Source: Luteibacter rhizovicinus DSM 16549
Lineage (GTDB): Bacteria; Pseudomonadota; Gammaproteobacteria; Xanthomonadales; Rhodanobacteraceae
Length of the DNA: 64,000 nt
Assembly (NCBI RefSeq): GCF_001887595.1
Contig: NZ_CP017480.1
Location: 3,004,001 to 3,068,000, forward strand
Direction: 5' to 3'
Position numbers and translations under genes: made by a program
In this document: positions 1 to 8,243 of the stretch, in pieces
Numbering within the stretch: the first letter of the stretch is position 1
Layout: each line of letters begins with the position of its first letter
The notes under the pieces: model-generated
What the model was told of the DNA's origin: nothing
The model's input: the letters and a program-made list of their open reading frames with translations, nothing else
The model's database searches: none

Positions 1-170
1 ACAACATCGCTCCGCTGTGTCAGCCGTAGCCGGCGAATCAGCGTTCGATTGGCGTGGGTATAGCGTCCTTCGGTATCCTTTACGAAGAAAACGACATCCG
101 TCAACGCGTCAAATAAACGTTCAAGCTGCTCAGCCGGTACTTGGATAGCGCTGCGCGGTTTCGAGGTCAC
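1..170 (-). CDS. PAS-domain regulator, N-terminal part (cut by window edge)
   Basis: Reading the minus strand from a GTG at 170 gives an open frame to the left edge. It contains a typical PAS start (LFDALTDVVFFVKD, then GRYTHANRTLIRR). Such PAS segments open sensor and regulator proteins, often with a C-terminal helix-turn-helix that would lie outside this window. An in-frame TGA lies just upstream of the GTG, so the start must be at or near 170, although no ATG or strong ribosome site is present. The family is inferred from about 55 residues only. Confidence 0.55.
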   Translation of the reverse strand, partial: MTSKPRSAIQVPAEQLERLFDALTDVVFFVKDTEGRYTHANRTLIRRLRLTQRSDV

Positions 171-521
171 AGAAATAACCTGTCAGTGCTTACGCAGTTC
201 GGGCGTGGCGGTTTCGCAACCACGACAACGGCCACCAGGGTTGAGGTTCGCCGCGTGCCGTCGCAGCGACGGCGGCTAACGCATCGTCATAGTGCCTATG
301 GCATTGCAGGTCAGCAAGTTCCTGCTGCTTATGCTCCGCGCCGAGACGACGGCTGAGCGGCCCAGCGGGCGACTTCCGCCTGCCTATGTCCGTCAACGAC
401 GAGCGCGACAAAAGGTCGAGAGCCTCGGGTAGGGGCGAAGTACTCGCCCAGGAAACCCCGTGACGTAGTGATGCAAGGGGCGCCCGGCAGAGGCGCGCGG
501 AAGGTCTCCGCCAGGAGACCT
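171..521. other. stretch without a supported gene
   Basis: Open frames here have arginine- and proline-rich shadow translations and no start with a ribosome site. I see no repeat, RNA gene or terminator. It probably holds decayed sequence between the PAS gene and the small genes that follow. Confidence 0.4.
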
Positions 522-665
522 TCATGAGGTACGTCGAGCGACCAGCGCCCACACCACCACGATGACAATCAAGGTGGCGCCCAGGATCAAACAGGCCCGG
601 CGCTGCCCTGCCTGACCCCAGTAGTCCGCAATGGCAGCGAGCACGAACGTGACGAATTCCACCAT
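522..665 (-). CDS. small hypothetical membrane protein (47 aa)
   Basis: An ATG at 665 opens a 47-codon frame. It has an amphipathic start (MVEFVTFVLAAIADYWGQ) and one strong transmembrane segment (CLILGATLIVIVVVWALV) followed by a basic tail. That pattern of a single-span inner-membrane peptide is unlike the arginine-rich shadows around it. No clear ribosome site is present and I do not recognise the family. It follows two other small genes on the same strand. Confidence 0.35.
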   Translation of the reverse strand: MVEFVTFVLAAIADYWGQAGQRRACLILGATLIVIVVVWALVARRTS

Positions 666-739
666 GACGATCAGATACCGGCGGAGGCGATTTCGATGGC
701 GATACGCCGGTTGACGGCAGCGGCACTCACGCAGGTCTG

Positions 740-916
740 CTAGCGGCGGTCGTTGGACACACCGGTCACGTACGTTACGATGGACAAGGCACTCTTGGCT
801 ACGTAAGACCAACCTGGAACCCAGCCCACCGGCTTTGGGACCAGGCTGAAGGCTGCGGAGCACTCCATGATTTCGTTGGTGACTGTGCCCAGGATGTCGC
901 CGACTTCGGCATTCAT
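740..916 (-). CDS. small hypothetical protein (58 aa)
   Basis: The minus frame from an ATG at 916 reads MNAEVGDILGTVTNEIMECS and continues with a well-balanced hydrophobic/polar composition (KPVGWVPGWSYVAKSALSIV) to a TAG at 740. It starts 28 nt after the stop of the secreted protein encoded at 944-1486, so the two may be co-transcribed. The ribosome site is weak. Function unknown. The amino-acid composition is the main reason to call it coding. Confidence 0.42.
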   Translation of the reverse strand: MNAEVGDILGTVTNEIMECSAAFSLVPKPVGWVPGWSYVAKSALSIVTYVTGVSNDRR

Positions 917-943
917 GTCCCATCCGGAAGCGAGACCCTCACT

Positions 944-1486
944 TCAGATCGAGGCGGCCACCTGGCGTAGCTCGACCTGGTCTGCTTCGGTGGGCGTGTC
1001 GGCGGTGGCTGATGGGGCCGCGTTCGGCGAGGTACTGGCAGGCGACGTCGAGGGGTTGGCGGGAGGGGTCACGTGCAGTGCCGGACCGAACCGCCGTGCC
1101 CAGATTTGCAGCGCCGGATGGACGGGGCCTTCGCCGACGTAAATAATTTCGCCCCGGTCTTCGTCAAAGTAAGCCGCGAAGGTTCGGCCATCAGCATAGT
1201 GGACGAATGCTGCAGCATGGGTGAGTGGCGCGCCTGTCCGCCAGCCATCAAGGAACCACCCGCCGTCTTTGAGGGCCACTGGATGGGCAGTGACAGTGAA
1301 GTTCCGAGCAAAGGCTGGATAGGCATCGCCCAGCGCGTGGCGGAGATTGACATCAGCGGCGCTGATGACGAGCGTTTCCGCTGGCGGGTCGATCAAGCGT
1401 TGGGGGGCGGCCAGCGCTGGAGCGCTGACGCCGGCAAGGGCAGCGGCAAGAAGGGTTGGAGCGAGCAGTTTATCGAGCATGCGCAT
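944..1486 (-). CDS. secreted hypothetical protein (180 aa)
   Basis: The frame is open further upstream, but the ATG at 1486 begins a clear Sec signal peptide (MRMLDKLLAPTLLAAALAG, then APALAA) with predicted cleavage after about residue 27. The mature part has a compact mixed region (DGGWFLDGWRTGAPLTHAA and FAAYFDEDRGEIIYVGEG) and a proline/serine/alanine-rich linker near the C-terminus. No cysteine or catalytic motif stands out. It is probably a periplasmic or surface protein of unknown role. The first 52 codons of the longer frame lack protein-like composition, so I rejected the upstream start. Confidence 0.72.
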   Translation of the reverse strand: MRMLDKLLAPTLLAAALAGVSAPALAAPQRLIDPPAETLVISAADVNLRHALGDAYPAFARNFTVTAHPVALKDGGWFLDGWRTGAPLTHAAAFVHYADGRTFAAYFDEDRGEIIYVGEGPVHPALQIWARRFGPALHVTPPANPSTSPASTSPNAAPSATADTPTEADQVELRQVAASI

Positions 1487-1704
1487 CACACGGGTCCTTG
1501 TCTGAGATGAACGTCGAATGCCGGCCGATACTGGCGGGCCTGCGGAGCAGGGTCTACGTGATGCACATTCGTCAATCTCCGTCCAAATCAACCGTGTCAC
1601 AGGCGGCATTGCGGGGCGCAATCGCGAGTCAGGAGCGTGCATGCCAGGTCAGACGACCTTGAGAATGTTCGTAAAGCTCCGACGCTGGTGATTCGGGGGC
1701 GAGC

Positions 1705-2225
1705 ATGGAGGGCATCGCGCAAGCCGCTGGCGTTTACATCATGACGTTATATCGGCACGCAGAGGGCAAGGACGATTTGTTCGCCGCCGTGATCGAGGGC
1801 GCCTGCCATCCTGATGACGAGGAGGAGCGCGCCCGCCTCGAGGGCGTCCTGCAAAAGTCTCTCGCCGAGATCCTTTCGTTCGTTGGCGTGATGTTCCAGG
1901 AGCGGCTGAACGGTGCTAAGACAACGAGCCTGCTGCGCGTGGTGATGACCGAGATCCGGCGTTTTCCGCACCTAGGCGAGATGGCCTATCGTGGCTTGAT
2001 CGGCTCACACGAGGAGCGGCTCAACCAATTTCTGTCGACCCGACCCGACCCAAGACCAGAGCGCTCAATCCGGATCAACGGCGGCACTTAGGCACCGCGT
2101 TCTTCAACCGTCTGATCGGATTGGATGGCTACCGCGTGCTGCTGGGCCTCCCCTGCGCGACACGCGAAGAGATGGAGGATCGCGCCTGGTTGGCTGCTGA
2201 TGAGATGATCGCGTCGATTCGATAA
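1705..2225 (+). pseudogene. TetR-family regulator, frameshifted and N-terminally truncated
   Basis: The frame from 1705 reads MEGIAQAAGVYIMTLYRHAE followed by KDDLFAAVI, the second half of a TetR helix-turn-helix, then a helical ligand domain. It stops at 2091 in an unnatural tail. Shifting frame near 2045-2060 restores a natural C-terminus (ALNPDQRRHLGTAFFNRLIG, then YRVLLGLP and MEDRAWLAADEMIASI) ending at a TAA at 2225. Helix 1 and the usual first 20-30 residues of the DNA-binding domain are missing upstream. Truncation plus frameshift indicate a dead gene, unless a sequencing error explains the shift. Confidence 0.7.
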
Positions 2226-2770
2226 AGGACTCTCGTCCGTAAAGTTCGCCCGAGCATCTCCCGACACTTGTCATGTGCCTCGGAGGTCGGACAACGATCG
2301 CTTCAAGCATCCGCTATTCGGGTAAACAACACCACGCCAATATGCTTTTCGGGCGCGGTGACGATGCGCGACGCCGTCGGCAGGGAGATATCAACTCGCT
2401 GCCGACCAGGGGGAAACTACCTACGGTAGCTGTCCGGATAAAAAGCCGAGGGAGAGGAAGGATGGTTGATGCGGATATCTCCGTTCCCACACGGATGATG
2501 AACCAAAGTCGTTTGCACCACGTCGACTGCGCTTGGTACCCCCCCCCTCACGCGCTCACGGCACTGCGCATCGACCGAAGAACGGCTTTCCACAGGAACG
2601 GCCCGTGCCCACCCCAACAAGCGCCGCATCCGGGTGATACTAGGGTCGTGCCGAGCGCTGGAAATGAGGTCAGGGCGATTCAAAGAATCAATTCTGGAAC
2701 GACGTTAAAGCCAACGAGCCGGTGGCCGATAACCGGTCCACAATATGTTCGCGCGAGGAGTGCCATCGAC
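2226..2770. other. 545 nt without a supported gene
   Basis: The frame of the following PAS gene stays open through much of this region, but the translation is low-complexity and arginine/histidine-rich with no ribosome site. A run of nine C lies near 2540. It probably carries the promoter of the PAS gene. Confidence 0.35.
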
Positions 2771-3211
2771 GTGGTCAAAGACAGCGATGCGAAGAACCAT
2801 GTCGAGCTCATGCGTCATGCGCTGGACCACCGGAGGGGGTGCGCGGAAAAGGAACCCGAGGGCCTCATTGTCTGCGATGTCCATGGCTCCATCGTGTTTG
2901 CCAACACAAAGGCAGAAGAGATTGTCGGCCTTGTGCGCATCGGTGCACTTCCCGACGACTACAGCTGCATGCACGGGATTTTTTCCGAGGAGGGGCGGCC
3001 TTATCCGTCGTCCGACGTGCCTTTGGCGCGCGCAGCGTTGCTGGGTGAATCGGTCCGGGACGTGCGCCTTGTGGTCCGCAGATTCGACGGACCATCGCAC
3101 CTGCTGTCGGTCGATGCTGGCCCCGTATATGACGCGTCGGGCGTGGCCGTCGGCGCAGCAACGACGTTCCGGGTGGTCAAAGACATCGGGCCGGAAAGCG
3201 GCGCGCGTTAG
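2771..3211 (+). CDS. single-domain PAS sensor protein (146 aa)
   Basis: I start at a GTG at 2771, ten bases after GAGGAG, because the longer open frame upstream does not look like protein. An N-terminal helix (HVELMRHALDH) is followed by a PAS fold: EGLIVCDVHGSIVFANTKAE, then EIVG, PYPSSDVPLARAALLGESV and LLSVDAGPVYDASGVAVGA. This matches PAS_4-type sensory modules that bind a small ligand and normally regulate an attached output domain. No output domain is present, so it may be a detached sensor or a remnant of a kinase or cyclase. It is followed by the PsiE-like gene on the same strand. Confidence 0.6.
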   Translation: MVKDSDAKNHVELMRHALDHRRGCAEKEPEGLIVCDVHGSIVFANTKAEEIVGLVRIGALPDDYSCMHGIFSEEGRPYPSSDVPLARAALLGESVRDVRLVVRRFDGPSHLLSVDAGPVYDASGVAVGAATTFRVVKDIGPESGAR

Positions 3212-3299
3212 CCAGGCCCCGTCCGAGGGTCAAGTTGTGAACCAGCGCAAGCAAGAATATGCTCGTCTGAAGCGGGGGGCACCGTTCGGGAGAACCTCC

Positions 3300-3761
3300 A
3301 TGCAACCGAATCGATTGAAACAGCTCACGGATACCTGGGCGCTCTTGAGCTATTACCAGAGATTCGAGGGGCTCGTTGCCCTGGTTCTCACCTTTCTGGT
3401 CGGTCTCATCATCGTCATTGCGTTGTTTCGCCTGACCATGGGTGTCATGACCGACCTCGTGTTCAACGCGCTCAACCCGTTGGACCATGCGGTTTTCCAG
3501 ACGGTCTTCGGCGAAATCATGACGCTGCTGATTGCGCTCGAATTCAACCACACGTTGCAGTACATGGTTGCGCGCAAGCAAAGTGTCGTCCAGACGTCTG
3601 TGGTACTGCTGATTGCACTCCTGGCGCTGTCCAGGAAATTCATCTTGCTCGATCTGAAGGCCGTCAGCCCGGCCCAGCTGCTTGCGCTGGCGGGTGCCAC
3701 ACTGGCGTTGGGCCTGACCTACTGGCTCATTCGGAGCAGCCACGGAGCGGGCGACGCGTGA
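3300..3761 (+). CDS. PsiE-family inner-membrane protein (153 aa)
   Basis: The ATG at 3300 follows GGGAGAACCTCC. The protein has four hydrophobic segments (about residues 22-42, 60-85, 95-115 and 125-145). It carries the PsiE-family arrangement, including a conserved acidic/histidine stretch (EIMTLLIALEFNHTLQYMV) and an arginine-containing loop (SRKFILLD). PsiE proteins are phosphate-starvation-inducible membrane proteins of unknown biochemical function, usually about 130-160 residues, so the length fits. Family membership is inferred from topology and these motifs. Confidence 0.8.
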   Translation: MQPNRLKQLTDTWALLSYYQRFEGLVALVLTFLVGLIIVIALFRLTMGVMTDLVFNALNPLDHAVFQTVFGEIMTLLIALEFNHTLQYMVARKQSVVQTSVVLLIALLALSRKFILLDLKAVSPAQLLALAGATLALGLTYWLIRSSHGAGDA

Positions 3762-3830
3762 CAGCTGGTGCCCGCCGGCAAGGCGGACGTCCCGGCCCAT
3801 GGCGTTCCAGGTGCGGGACAGGTCCGGCTT

Positions 3831-4067
3831 TCAGAAAGGGTCGGTCTGGTGGTCCTCGTCATGCCATCCGTCACGCCGGTGCATGGTCCACTCTGTGTTT
3901 CGGGCAAACAGGTCACCGATAACCGCGCTCATGAGCATGCTTTCCAGGCTCACACTGTTGGTGACGAGAAATGTGGCCTGAGCCTCGATTCCGGTCAAGC
4001 CTCCCCTGTCAAGCTCCCCGAGTAGTGTGCGCAGGTTTGTGCGTCTGTGCTCTTGCACGTGTTCCAT
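3831..4067 (-). CDS. small XRE-like helix-turn-helix protein, paralogue A (78 aa)
   Basis: The ATG at 4067 gives 78 residues: RRTNLRTLLGEL, a degenerate helix-turn-helix core, then TEWTMHRRDGWHDEDH. The C-terminal pattern (aromatic helix, then GW-D-E) resembles the end of Cro/C1-type DNA-binding domains, which commonly finish with IE-x6-GWLD. Three paralogues occur in the window (5352-5624, 5650-5886 and 21224-21478). This copy and the one at 5650 have the same length and both begin M-E-x6-HRRTNLR. The turn lacks a canonical recognition helix, so DNA binding is an inference. It lies downstream of a universal stress gene on the same strand. Confidence 0.6.
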   Translation of the reverse strand: MEHVQEHRRTNLRTLLGELDRGGLTGIEAQATFLVTNSVSLESMLMSAVIGDLFARNTEWTMHRRDGWHDEDHQTDPF

Positions 4068-4205
4068 TAAACATCCAGGACTGGTCGTCGCGTCGGGAGG
4101 GCTGGGAAGCAGCGGGCTTGTTGGAAGGCACCGCTCTTGGTCCCATGCCTCCATCGTACGCTGCATGCCCGGCGCCCGCTTCATCAATGAGCCGCAAGCG
4201 CGGCT

Positions 4206-4616
4206 TCAGTCGCGCAAGGTGAGCAGGATGCCGCGTTTGGTGAACACTTCGTGCAGCGCATGGGGCGGATGCATGCAGATGACATGGGTCACATCCTCGG
4301 CATCGGCCCTGTCTGCGATGGCTTCCATAGTGGGAGGCATCACGATTTCGGCGGTGACCTCGAGCCCCGCCCGTTTGCCGGTACGGACCAGAGCGTCGAG
4401 CTCATCTTGCAGGTCTGGCGCTGGTGACGCACTGGCCGGGTCCGGAACCAGCAGGCCCGCAATGAACACCGAGGCCCGAGAACTGGCCGCGTGACCGAAC
4501 GCCCGCAACACCGCAGTGCCGGCCAGGGGCGTGCAGTCGTACAGGACCATGTAACGGGGCGGGGTCCATTTTCCGACGGCTTTGTTGGTATCAAGCGCAG
4601 TTGTACTGATGTTCAT
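4206..4616 (-). CDS. universal stress protein-like (136 aa)
   Basis: The ATG at 4616 has a good ribosome site (CGGAG six bases upstream). The fold pattern is that of UspA: a first strand (RYMVLYDCTPLAGTAVLRAF), a hydrophobic second strand (ASVFIAGLLV), a long helix (DLQDELDALVRTGKRAG), then VTAEIVMPP, a conserved alternation, and VTHVICMHP. The canonical ATP-binding G-x2-G-x9-G-S/T loop near the C-terminus is absent (HPPHALHEVFTKRGILL). It is therefore probably a non-ATP-binding Usp variant. Its role is likely stress-related but undefined. It may be transcribed with the XRE-like gene downstream. Confidence 0.72.
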   Translation of the reverse strand: MNISTTALDTNKAVGKWTPPRYMVLYDCTPLAGTAVLRAFGHAASSRASVFIAGLLVPDPASASPAPDLQDELDALVRTGKRAGLEVTAEIVMPPTMEAIADRADAEDVTHVICMHPPHALHEVFTKRGILLTLRD

Positions 4617-4939
4617 CACACGCTCCGAATGAAGCGCTGCCGACAGTGGGGCACTACCCATATCGCCTTGCAGCATATGGTAGGCATCATCAGCCACGGC
4701 GGCGGTTGGGTCAGGAGTTATGTCATCTCCTGTGGACGGAGCATGCGCTTTGCATGGGTGAGCGTGCCGTATAGGTGCAGTTGCATCCGCGAAGTTCGCC
4801 AGGAAACGCCGGGGTGCAATGGGTGAGGGTGTGGCCCTGAGCGCCGAAGAAGTACTGTTCAGACTTCCCGTTTTTTCGAGCAGGAGCGGTGCCACGGGCA
4901 GGCTTCACAGCTCCGTTTGCGTCAGGCTAGAATTTTTCG

Positions 4940-5236
4940 ATGACGCTTCAAGACGACCAAACCCTTTTTGCCACTGACGTTGCGGCCGAGGCGCTGGCCA
5001 TGAATGAGGCCGCCTTGCAACGGGACTTTGACGAAGCGCGGTTCCGGGCCCGGATGGTGGTCGGCAAGGCTTACGGGGAGGGATGCTTCGGGGTGGCAGC
5101 GATGGCAGCACGCATCGTTGACGCGCTCGGTGAACCGGGAACGACACCCCGACATGGCTACGGTGAGTTGATGCTGCAGCTCGCGCACCTCATCGGTACC
5201 CTTGTCCGTGAGCCCTTGCAACAGGGGACAGCGTGA
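4940..5236 (+). CDS. small helical protein, family 2 member (98 aa)
   Basis: The ATG at 4940 opens an all-helical acidic protein with no signal peptide. Its C-terminal block (HGYGELMLQLAHLIGTL) is clearly shared with the product of 14402-14728 (EGYGAAMIGLADAISAL), and more distantly with the product of 6145-6408. The overall pattern of four helices separated by short turns resembles histidine-phosphotransfer-like bundles, but no conserved phosphoaccepting histidine is visible. It is followed after 115 nt by an XRE-like paralogue on the same strand, forming one arm of a convergent module. Function unknown. Confidence 0.6.
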   Translation: MTLQDDQTLFATDVAAEALAMNEAALQRDFDEARFRARMVVGKAYGEGCFGVAAMAARIVDALGEPGTTPRHGYGELMLQLAHLIGTLVREPLQQGTA

Positions 5237-5351
5237 GGGCGCTTTGCCATGCGCGCAGGCGACCCGTCTTCACTAACGTGAAGGCGACCGTTAAAGCAAG
5301 TTGGAAAATGGCCGATGCATCCATGTCCGACCTGCATCCGTAAAAGTCATC

Positions 5352-5624
5352 ATGCCTGTCCAAGCCGCACGCCTTGCCAACCTGCGCTCAGTCATTCGCC
5401 TTCTCGAAGAGGAAGGACTAGTTACACGCCAAAGCCAGGCTGATTATCTCGATAACGCAGTGACCGCATCCAGGTTGCAGGCCATGCTTGACGGTTCGCA
5501 CATTCACACCTTGTTTGCCGAGCATGTCGAGCACGTCCTCTTCAAGCCTCGCGGCTGGATGAGTGAGTGTCACAGCGCAGAAGCGCTTGATATGGCCGAG
5601 GACCCACCCGAGGTATCCGGGTAA
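5352..5624 (+). CDS. small XRE-like helix-turn-helix protein, paralogue B (90 aa)
   Basis: The ATG at 5352 gives 90 residues. They follow the paralogue pattern: ARLANLRSVIRLLEEEGL, an alanine-containing second helix (RQSQADYLDNAV), a loop (MLDGSHIH), then EHVEHVLFKPRGWMSE. It ends 26 nt before the end of the opposite-strand paralogue at 5650, so the two genes converge. It is the most divergent of the four copies. DNA binding is inferred from similarity to Cro/C1 domains, not from a clean recognition helix. Confidence 0.55.
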   Translation: MPVQAARLANLRSVIRLLEEEGLVTRQSQADYLDNAVTASRLQAMLDGSHIHTLFAEHVEHVLFKPRGWMSECHSAEALDMAEDPPEVSG

Positions 5625-5649
5625 AGGAGAGCGCTCTACTCCGTTGCTG

Positions 5650-5886
5650 TCAGAACGGGTCGGCGCGGTGGTCTTCGTCAAGCCAGCCGTCCCGCCGCTG
5701 CATGGTCCACTCGACGTGCCGGGCGAACGGTGCTGTGATGAAGTCGCGCTCCAGCATGCCCTTGAGTGGTGCGGCCCGGGTGGTCAAGAAGGATGCCTGC
5801 GCATCGAGGCCACGCAACCCTTCGCTTGCCAGTTCAAACAGGAGGCCGCGCAGATTCGTGCGTCTGTGTTGCTGGAGATTTTCCAT
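5650..5886 (-). CDS. small XRE-like helix-turn-helix protein, paralogue C (78 aa)
   Basis: The ATG at 5886 gives 78 residues opening HRRTNLRGLLFELASEGLRG and closing HVEWTMQRRDGWLDED, close to paralogue A throughout. The longer open frame upstream to 6090 does not read like protein, so I chose the start that matches paralogue A. The gene upstream on the same strand (6145-6408) encodes a helical family-2 protein. The pair therefore mirrors the pair at 4940-5624. Confidence 0.65.
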   Translation of the reverse strand: MENLQQHRRTNLRGLLFELASEGLRGLDAQASFLTTRAAPLKGMLERDFITAPFARHVEWTMQRRDGWLDEDHRADPF

Positions 5887-6144
5887 GGCGGTCCACCGGG
5901 TTTCCAAAGCCCACTTGTAGCAGGGCATACGAGAAAGGGAGATGACTCCGGTCGCGTCTGGAGACACCGTTTGACCTGGGCAGCGAGGCTTGCCAGTGCG
6001 GCATGGGCCGGAAGACCAACTTCGATAACGAAAACGAGCGCATCGACCGACGGCCGCGCACGGGGTTCCCCACTTCGACGGGAACGTCATGGCCGGCTCT
6101 GTGTATGTCGACCACGGCTGGCAGTCTCCTGACAGTCCCGGCCC

Positions 6145-6408
6145 TCACTCCGCCCACTCGCGGACGACGCCCTGCATTTCATAGGCAATCGCCTGAACCG
6201 CCAGGGCCATCTCTTTCTCGGACCTCGCGCCTTTTTCCACTGACTGCTGGAAAGCACCGGCGGCGCTGGCAAGCGCCGGCATCCCCTGTGCCCACCCGAT
6301 GGTTCGCACCCGGTCCGCGAACCCCCAGGCATGTTTGACATCACCGTGCCGCACCGCGTCGAGAAGACCGATGGTGTCGTTGACGAGCTGCACCAGAACT
6401 GGATTCAT
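6145..6408 (-). CDS. small helical protein, family 2 member (87 aa)
   Basis: The frame extends to 6504, but I start at the ATG at 6408 (MNPVLVQLVNDTIGLLDAV). It has AAGGGC just upstream, and the decayed copy at 7630-7888 has a GTG at the equivalent position. The product is helical (GDVKHAWGFADRVRTIGWAQ, then ASAAGAFQQSVEKGAR and EMALAVQAIAYEMQGVV). It has an HPt-like bundle pattern but no obvious phosphoaccepting histidine. It lies immediately upstream of XRE-like paralogue C and is likely co-transcribed with it. Function unknown. Confidence 0.62.
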   Translation of the reverse strand: MNPVLVQLVNDTIGLLDAVRHGDVKHAWGFADRVRTIGWAQGMPALASAAGAFQQSVEKGARSEKEMALAVQAIAYEMQGVVREWAE

Positions 6409-6577
6409 GCCCTTGTCTGACGCGAAGGGCGGCAACGGGACGCAGTCCTGGCGTGCACAGGCGGTCACATTGTCCCTGGTCTTCACATTTGTCGGGATGC
6501 TCACCGTCCCCTAACCCTTTTCGCCCGAAGTCGTCACGGCTAGGTCGGCTTAATGCGGTTTACAGCAGGAGAGCAAC

Positions 6578-6778
6578 ATGCCCATGACAGACATCGCATT
6601 TGCGTCGACCACTGGCGGCAGTGCAACGGTTCCGGGTGACGCCCCGGTGCAGCCAGAACCCCAGCCCAACCAGCCTGACAGCGACCCCGGTGAACCCGAC
6701 CCGGGCTCGCGTGAGTTTCCGGAAGAAGGCGGGCCCCACCAAGCGGCCCAGCAGAACCCAGACGACGTCGAGCGTTGA
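6578..6778 (+). CDS. short proline/acid-rich disordered protein (66 aa)
   Basis: The ATG at 6578 follows a strong ribosome site (AGGAGAG). The product is almost entirely low-complexity and disordered: alternating proline, acidic and glutamine residues (PVQPEPQPNQPDSDPGEPDP). No signal peptide or domain is visible. It is followed closely by the cold-shock-like gene. The ribosome site is the strongest argument that it is translated. Confidence 0.5.
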   Translation: MPMTDIAFASTTGGSATVPGDAPVQPEPQPNQPDSDPGEPDPGSREFPEEGGPHQAAQQNPDDVER

Positions 6779-6810
6779 AGTCTGCCTGCTACGACAAGGC
6801 GGAAACAGCT

Positions 6811-7125
6811 ATGGTTTTGACGCCACCACTGCCGCGCGAAGTTTCGTTGTTATCGGAGCCGTGGAGCAACTGCATGATCGGCCGGGTGATTTGGTATCAC
6901 CCTGAGCTGCGTTTCGGATTCATTGAATGCAGTGCGGGAATGACGCTCGGCACTGTGACACGGGGATGCCTTGATTTGTTCCATGAAGTGAAAGGGCCCT
7001 TGGCGGTGACCGGACCTGCGACCCTGACCAACGTCTCGACGGGGAGAGAGGTCTTGTTCGACGTCGAAGCCAACGCGTTGTCCGAAGACCAGGTCAACGA
7101 GTTGCTGGGGCTGGTGCAAGGTTAG
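6811..7125 (+). CDS. cold-shock-domain-like small protein (104 aa)
   Basis: The core (MIGRVIWYHPELRFGFIEC, then CLDLFHEVKGPLAVTGPATL and GREVLFDVEAN) follows the OB-fold of cold shock proteins: G-x-V-x-W-[FY]-x2-x5-[FG]FI, D-[LV]F-H, and V-x-F-[DE]. RNP1 is degenerate (RFGFIEC) and RNP2 reads LDLFHE, so nucleic-acid binding may be altered. It is longer than a normal Csp (about 70 residues) at both ends. I chose the ATG at 6811, after AAGGCGG, although the frame is open back to a TTG at 6775 that overlaps the preceding stop. Confidence 0.55.
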   Translation: MVLTPPLPREVSLLSEPWSNCMIGRVIWYHPELRFGFIECSAGMTLGTVTRGCLDLFHEVKGPLAVTGPATLTNVSTGREVLFDVEANALSEDQVNELLGLVQG

Positions 7126-7629
7126 ACATGCAGTTGTCTGTTCGTGGTGCTAGCCGGAGTCAAGAGCGGGCTTGGTCCCAGTCACGCAACCGGTGCCTGT
7201 TTGCCCGCCACAGACTTTGAATGAGCGAGCGGTTGAACGCACTCCTTCACCCTCCGGTCGGCACTGTGCCGGTAGATAAGGACAACCGTCTCGACTTCAC
7301 GACCTTGCAAGGCGCGACCGCGCATCCGAGCCGACACACTTGGTTTCAGATGCAGATGCGCGTGAATCCCGAGTGTAGGCTCGGGCGGCATCTGTTTGCG
7401 CCAGCGCGGTCAGGGCTGGGGCGGGTAACCGGTCGACCGCAAGGTTAGAGAAGGGAAAACAATGGCGCACTTTGGTGTGCGCGCCTGCGAAGGGAAAGCC
7501 TAGCGAGAGCCGGCGCGTCGTACCCGGCGTTGACGAAACCCAATGCTGAGAGCGTCGTAACGTAATGGCTTATCGATCACTGAAGCGCGCTTCATGTCGT
7601 CGTGCCCGCTCGGGTTCAGCACTTGTCAG
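7126..7629. other. about 500 nt without a supported gene
   Basis: Short frames exist on both strands (for example 7221-7448 plus and 7182-7391 minus). None has a ribosome site or a convincing protein pattern. It borders the decayed family-2 copy and probably belongs to the same eroded stretch. Confidence 0.35.
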
Positions 7630-7888
7630 CCGCCCCACGTCCAGACGACCCCGCTCATCTCGTAAGCAATGTCCTGGACCGCTAACGCCATCTGCGTTTC
7701 TGATCATGCCCCGGCCTCCACCAAATGCAGGAATGCGCCTGCCGCACTTGCAAGCGCAGGCATGCCCTGTTCCCATCCAATGCTTCGAACCCGATTAGCA
7801 CGCAGCAAAGCATGTTTAACATCTCCGCGGGCGACGGCGTCAATGAGACCGATGGTATGGTTCACAGCTGTACGAGAAGGGGATTCAC
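7630..7888 (-). pseudogene. decayed paralogue of the helical family-2 gene at 6145-6408
   Basis: Over about 260 nt the minus strand aligns with 6145-6408. It shares the start region (GTG-AAT-CCC-CTT against ATG-AAC-CCA-GTT), the centre (GWEQGMPALASAAGAF against GWAQGMPALASAAGAF), and the end (ALAVQDIAYEMSGVV against ALAVQAIAYEMQGVV). Small deletions break the frame soon after the start (CAG-CTG-TGA) and again in the middle. Upstream DNA is also similar (the block around 7920-7945 against 6440-6465), so the whole locus was duplicated before decay. Confidence 0.65.
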
Positions 7889-8120
7889 CAGCCTATTTGA
7901 TGCCTTACGCGCGAACGCCACGCAGCCTTGGCGTGCAAGCACCCTCACTAGTCAGACTCGCTTCCATATTTTTCTTCTGCCACGCTTCTGTTTGCGGCAA
8001 GGGTATACGTCCGCGCGGCCTGAAACGGAACCTGCACTGGCCCCTGTAGGCCCAACCAAAGGCAGGATCAATCGCGCGAATCTCACATTCGGACGGCTAA
8101 ACCGACCCTGAATTAGCTCC

Positions 8121-8150
8121 CTTGAAATTTTTTTCCATCTGCATAAATTA
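8121..8150 (+). promoter_or_regulatory. heat-shock (sigma-32-like) promoter
   Basis: CTTGAAA at 8121-8127 matches the sigma-32 -35 consensus. A CATAAATT box follows after 14 nt and is an imperfect match to the -10 (CCCCATNT). It lies about 95 nt upstream of the Hsp20 start, with the thermometer leader between. Confidence 0.5.
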
Positions 8151-8243
8151 CCCCTCGCTGACCGCTTTGGGGCCAGCCTCGCCGTCCGCTTCGGGGGCGG
8201 CGCAGAGAACCCATCCATGTTGCTTTTCCATGAGGATATGGCC
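8151..8243 (+). promoter_or_regulatory. ROSE-like RNA thermometer in the Hsp20 leader
   Basis: The last hairpin of the leader (8215-8241) pairs CCATG plus TTGCT on the 5' side with AGGA plus TATGG on the 3' side, around an 8-nt loop. TTGCT facing the ribosome site AGGA, with a G-G mismatch and a bulged U, is the defining ROSE arrangement of rhizobial and enterobacterial small heat-shock genes. A further GC-rich hairpin (CCGC...GCGG near 8186-8200) lies upstream. The element would hide the ribosome site at low temperature and melt on heating. Confidence 0.65.
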
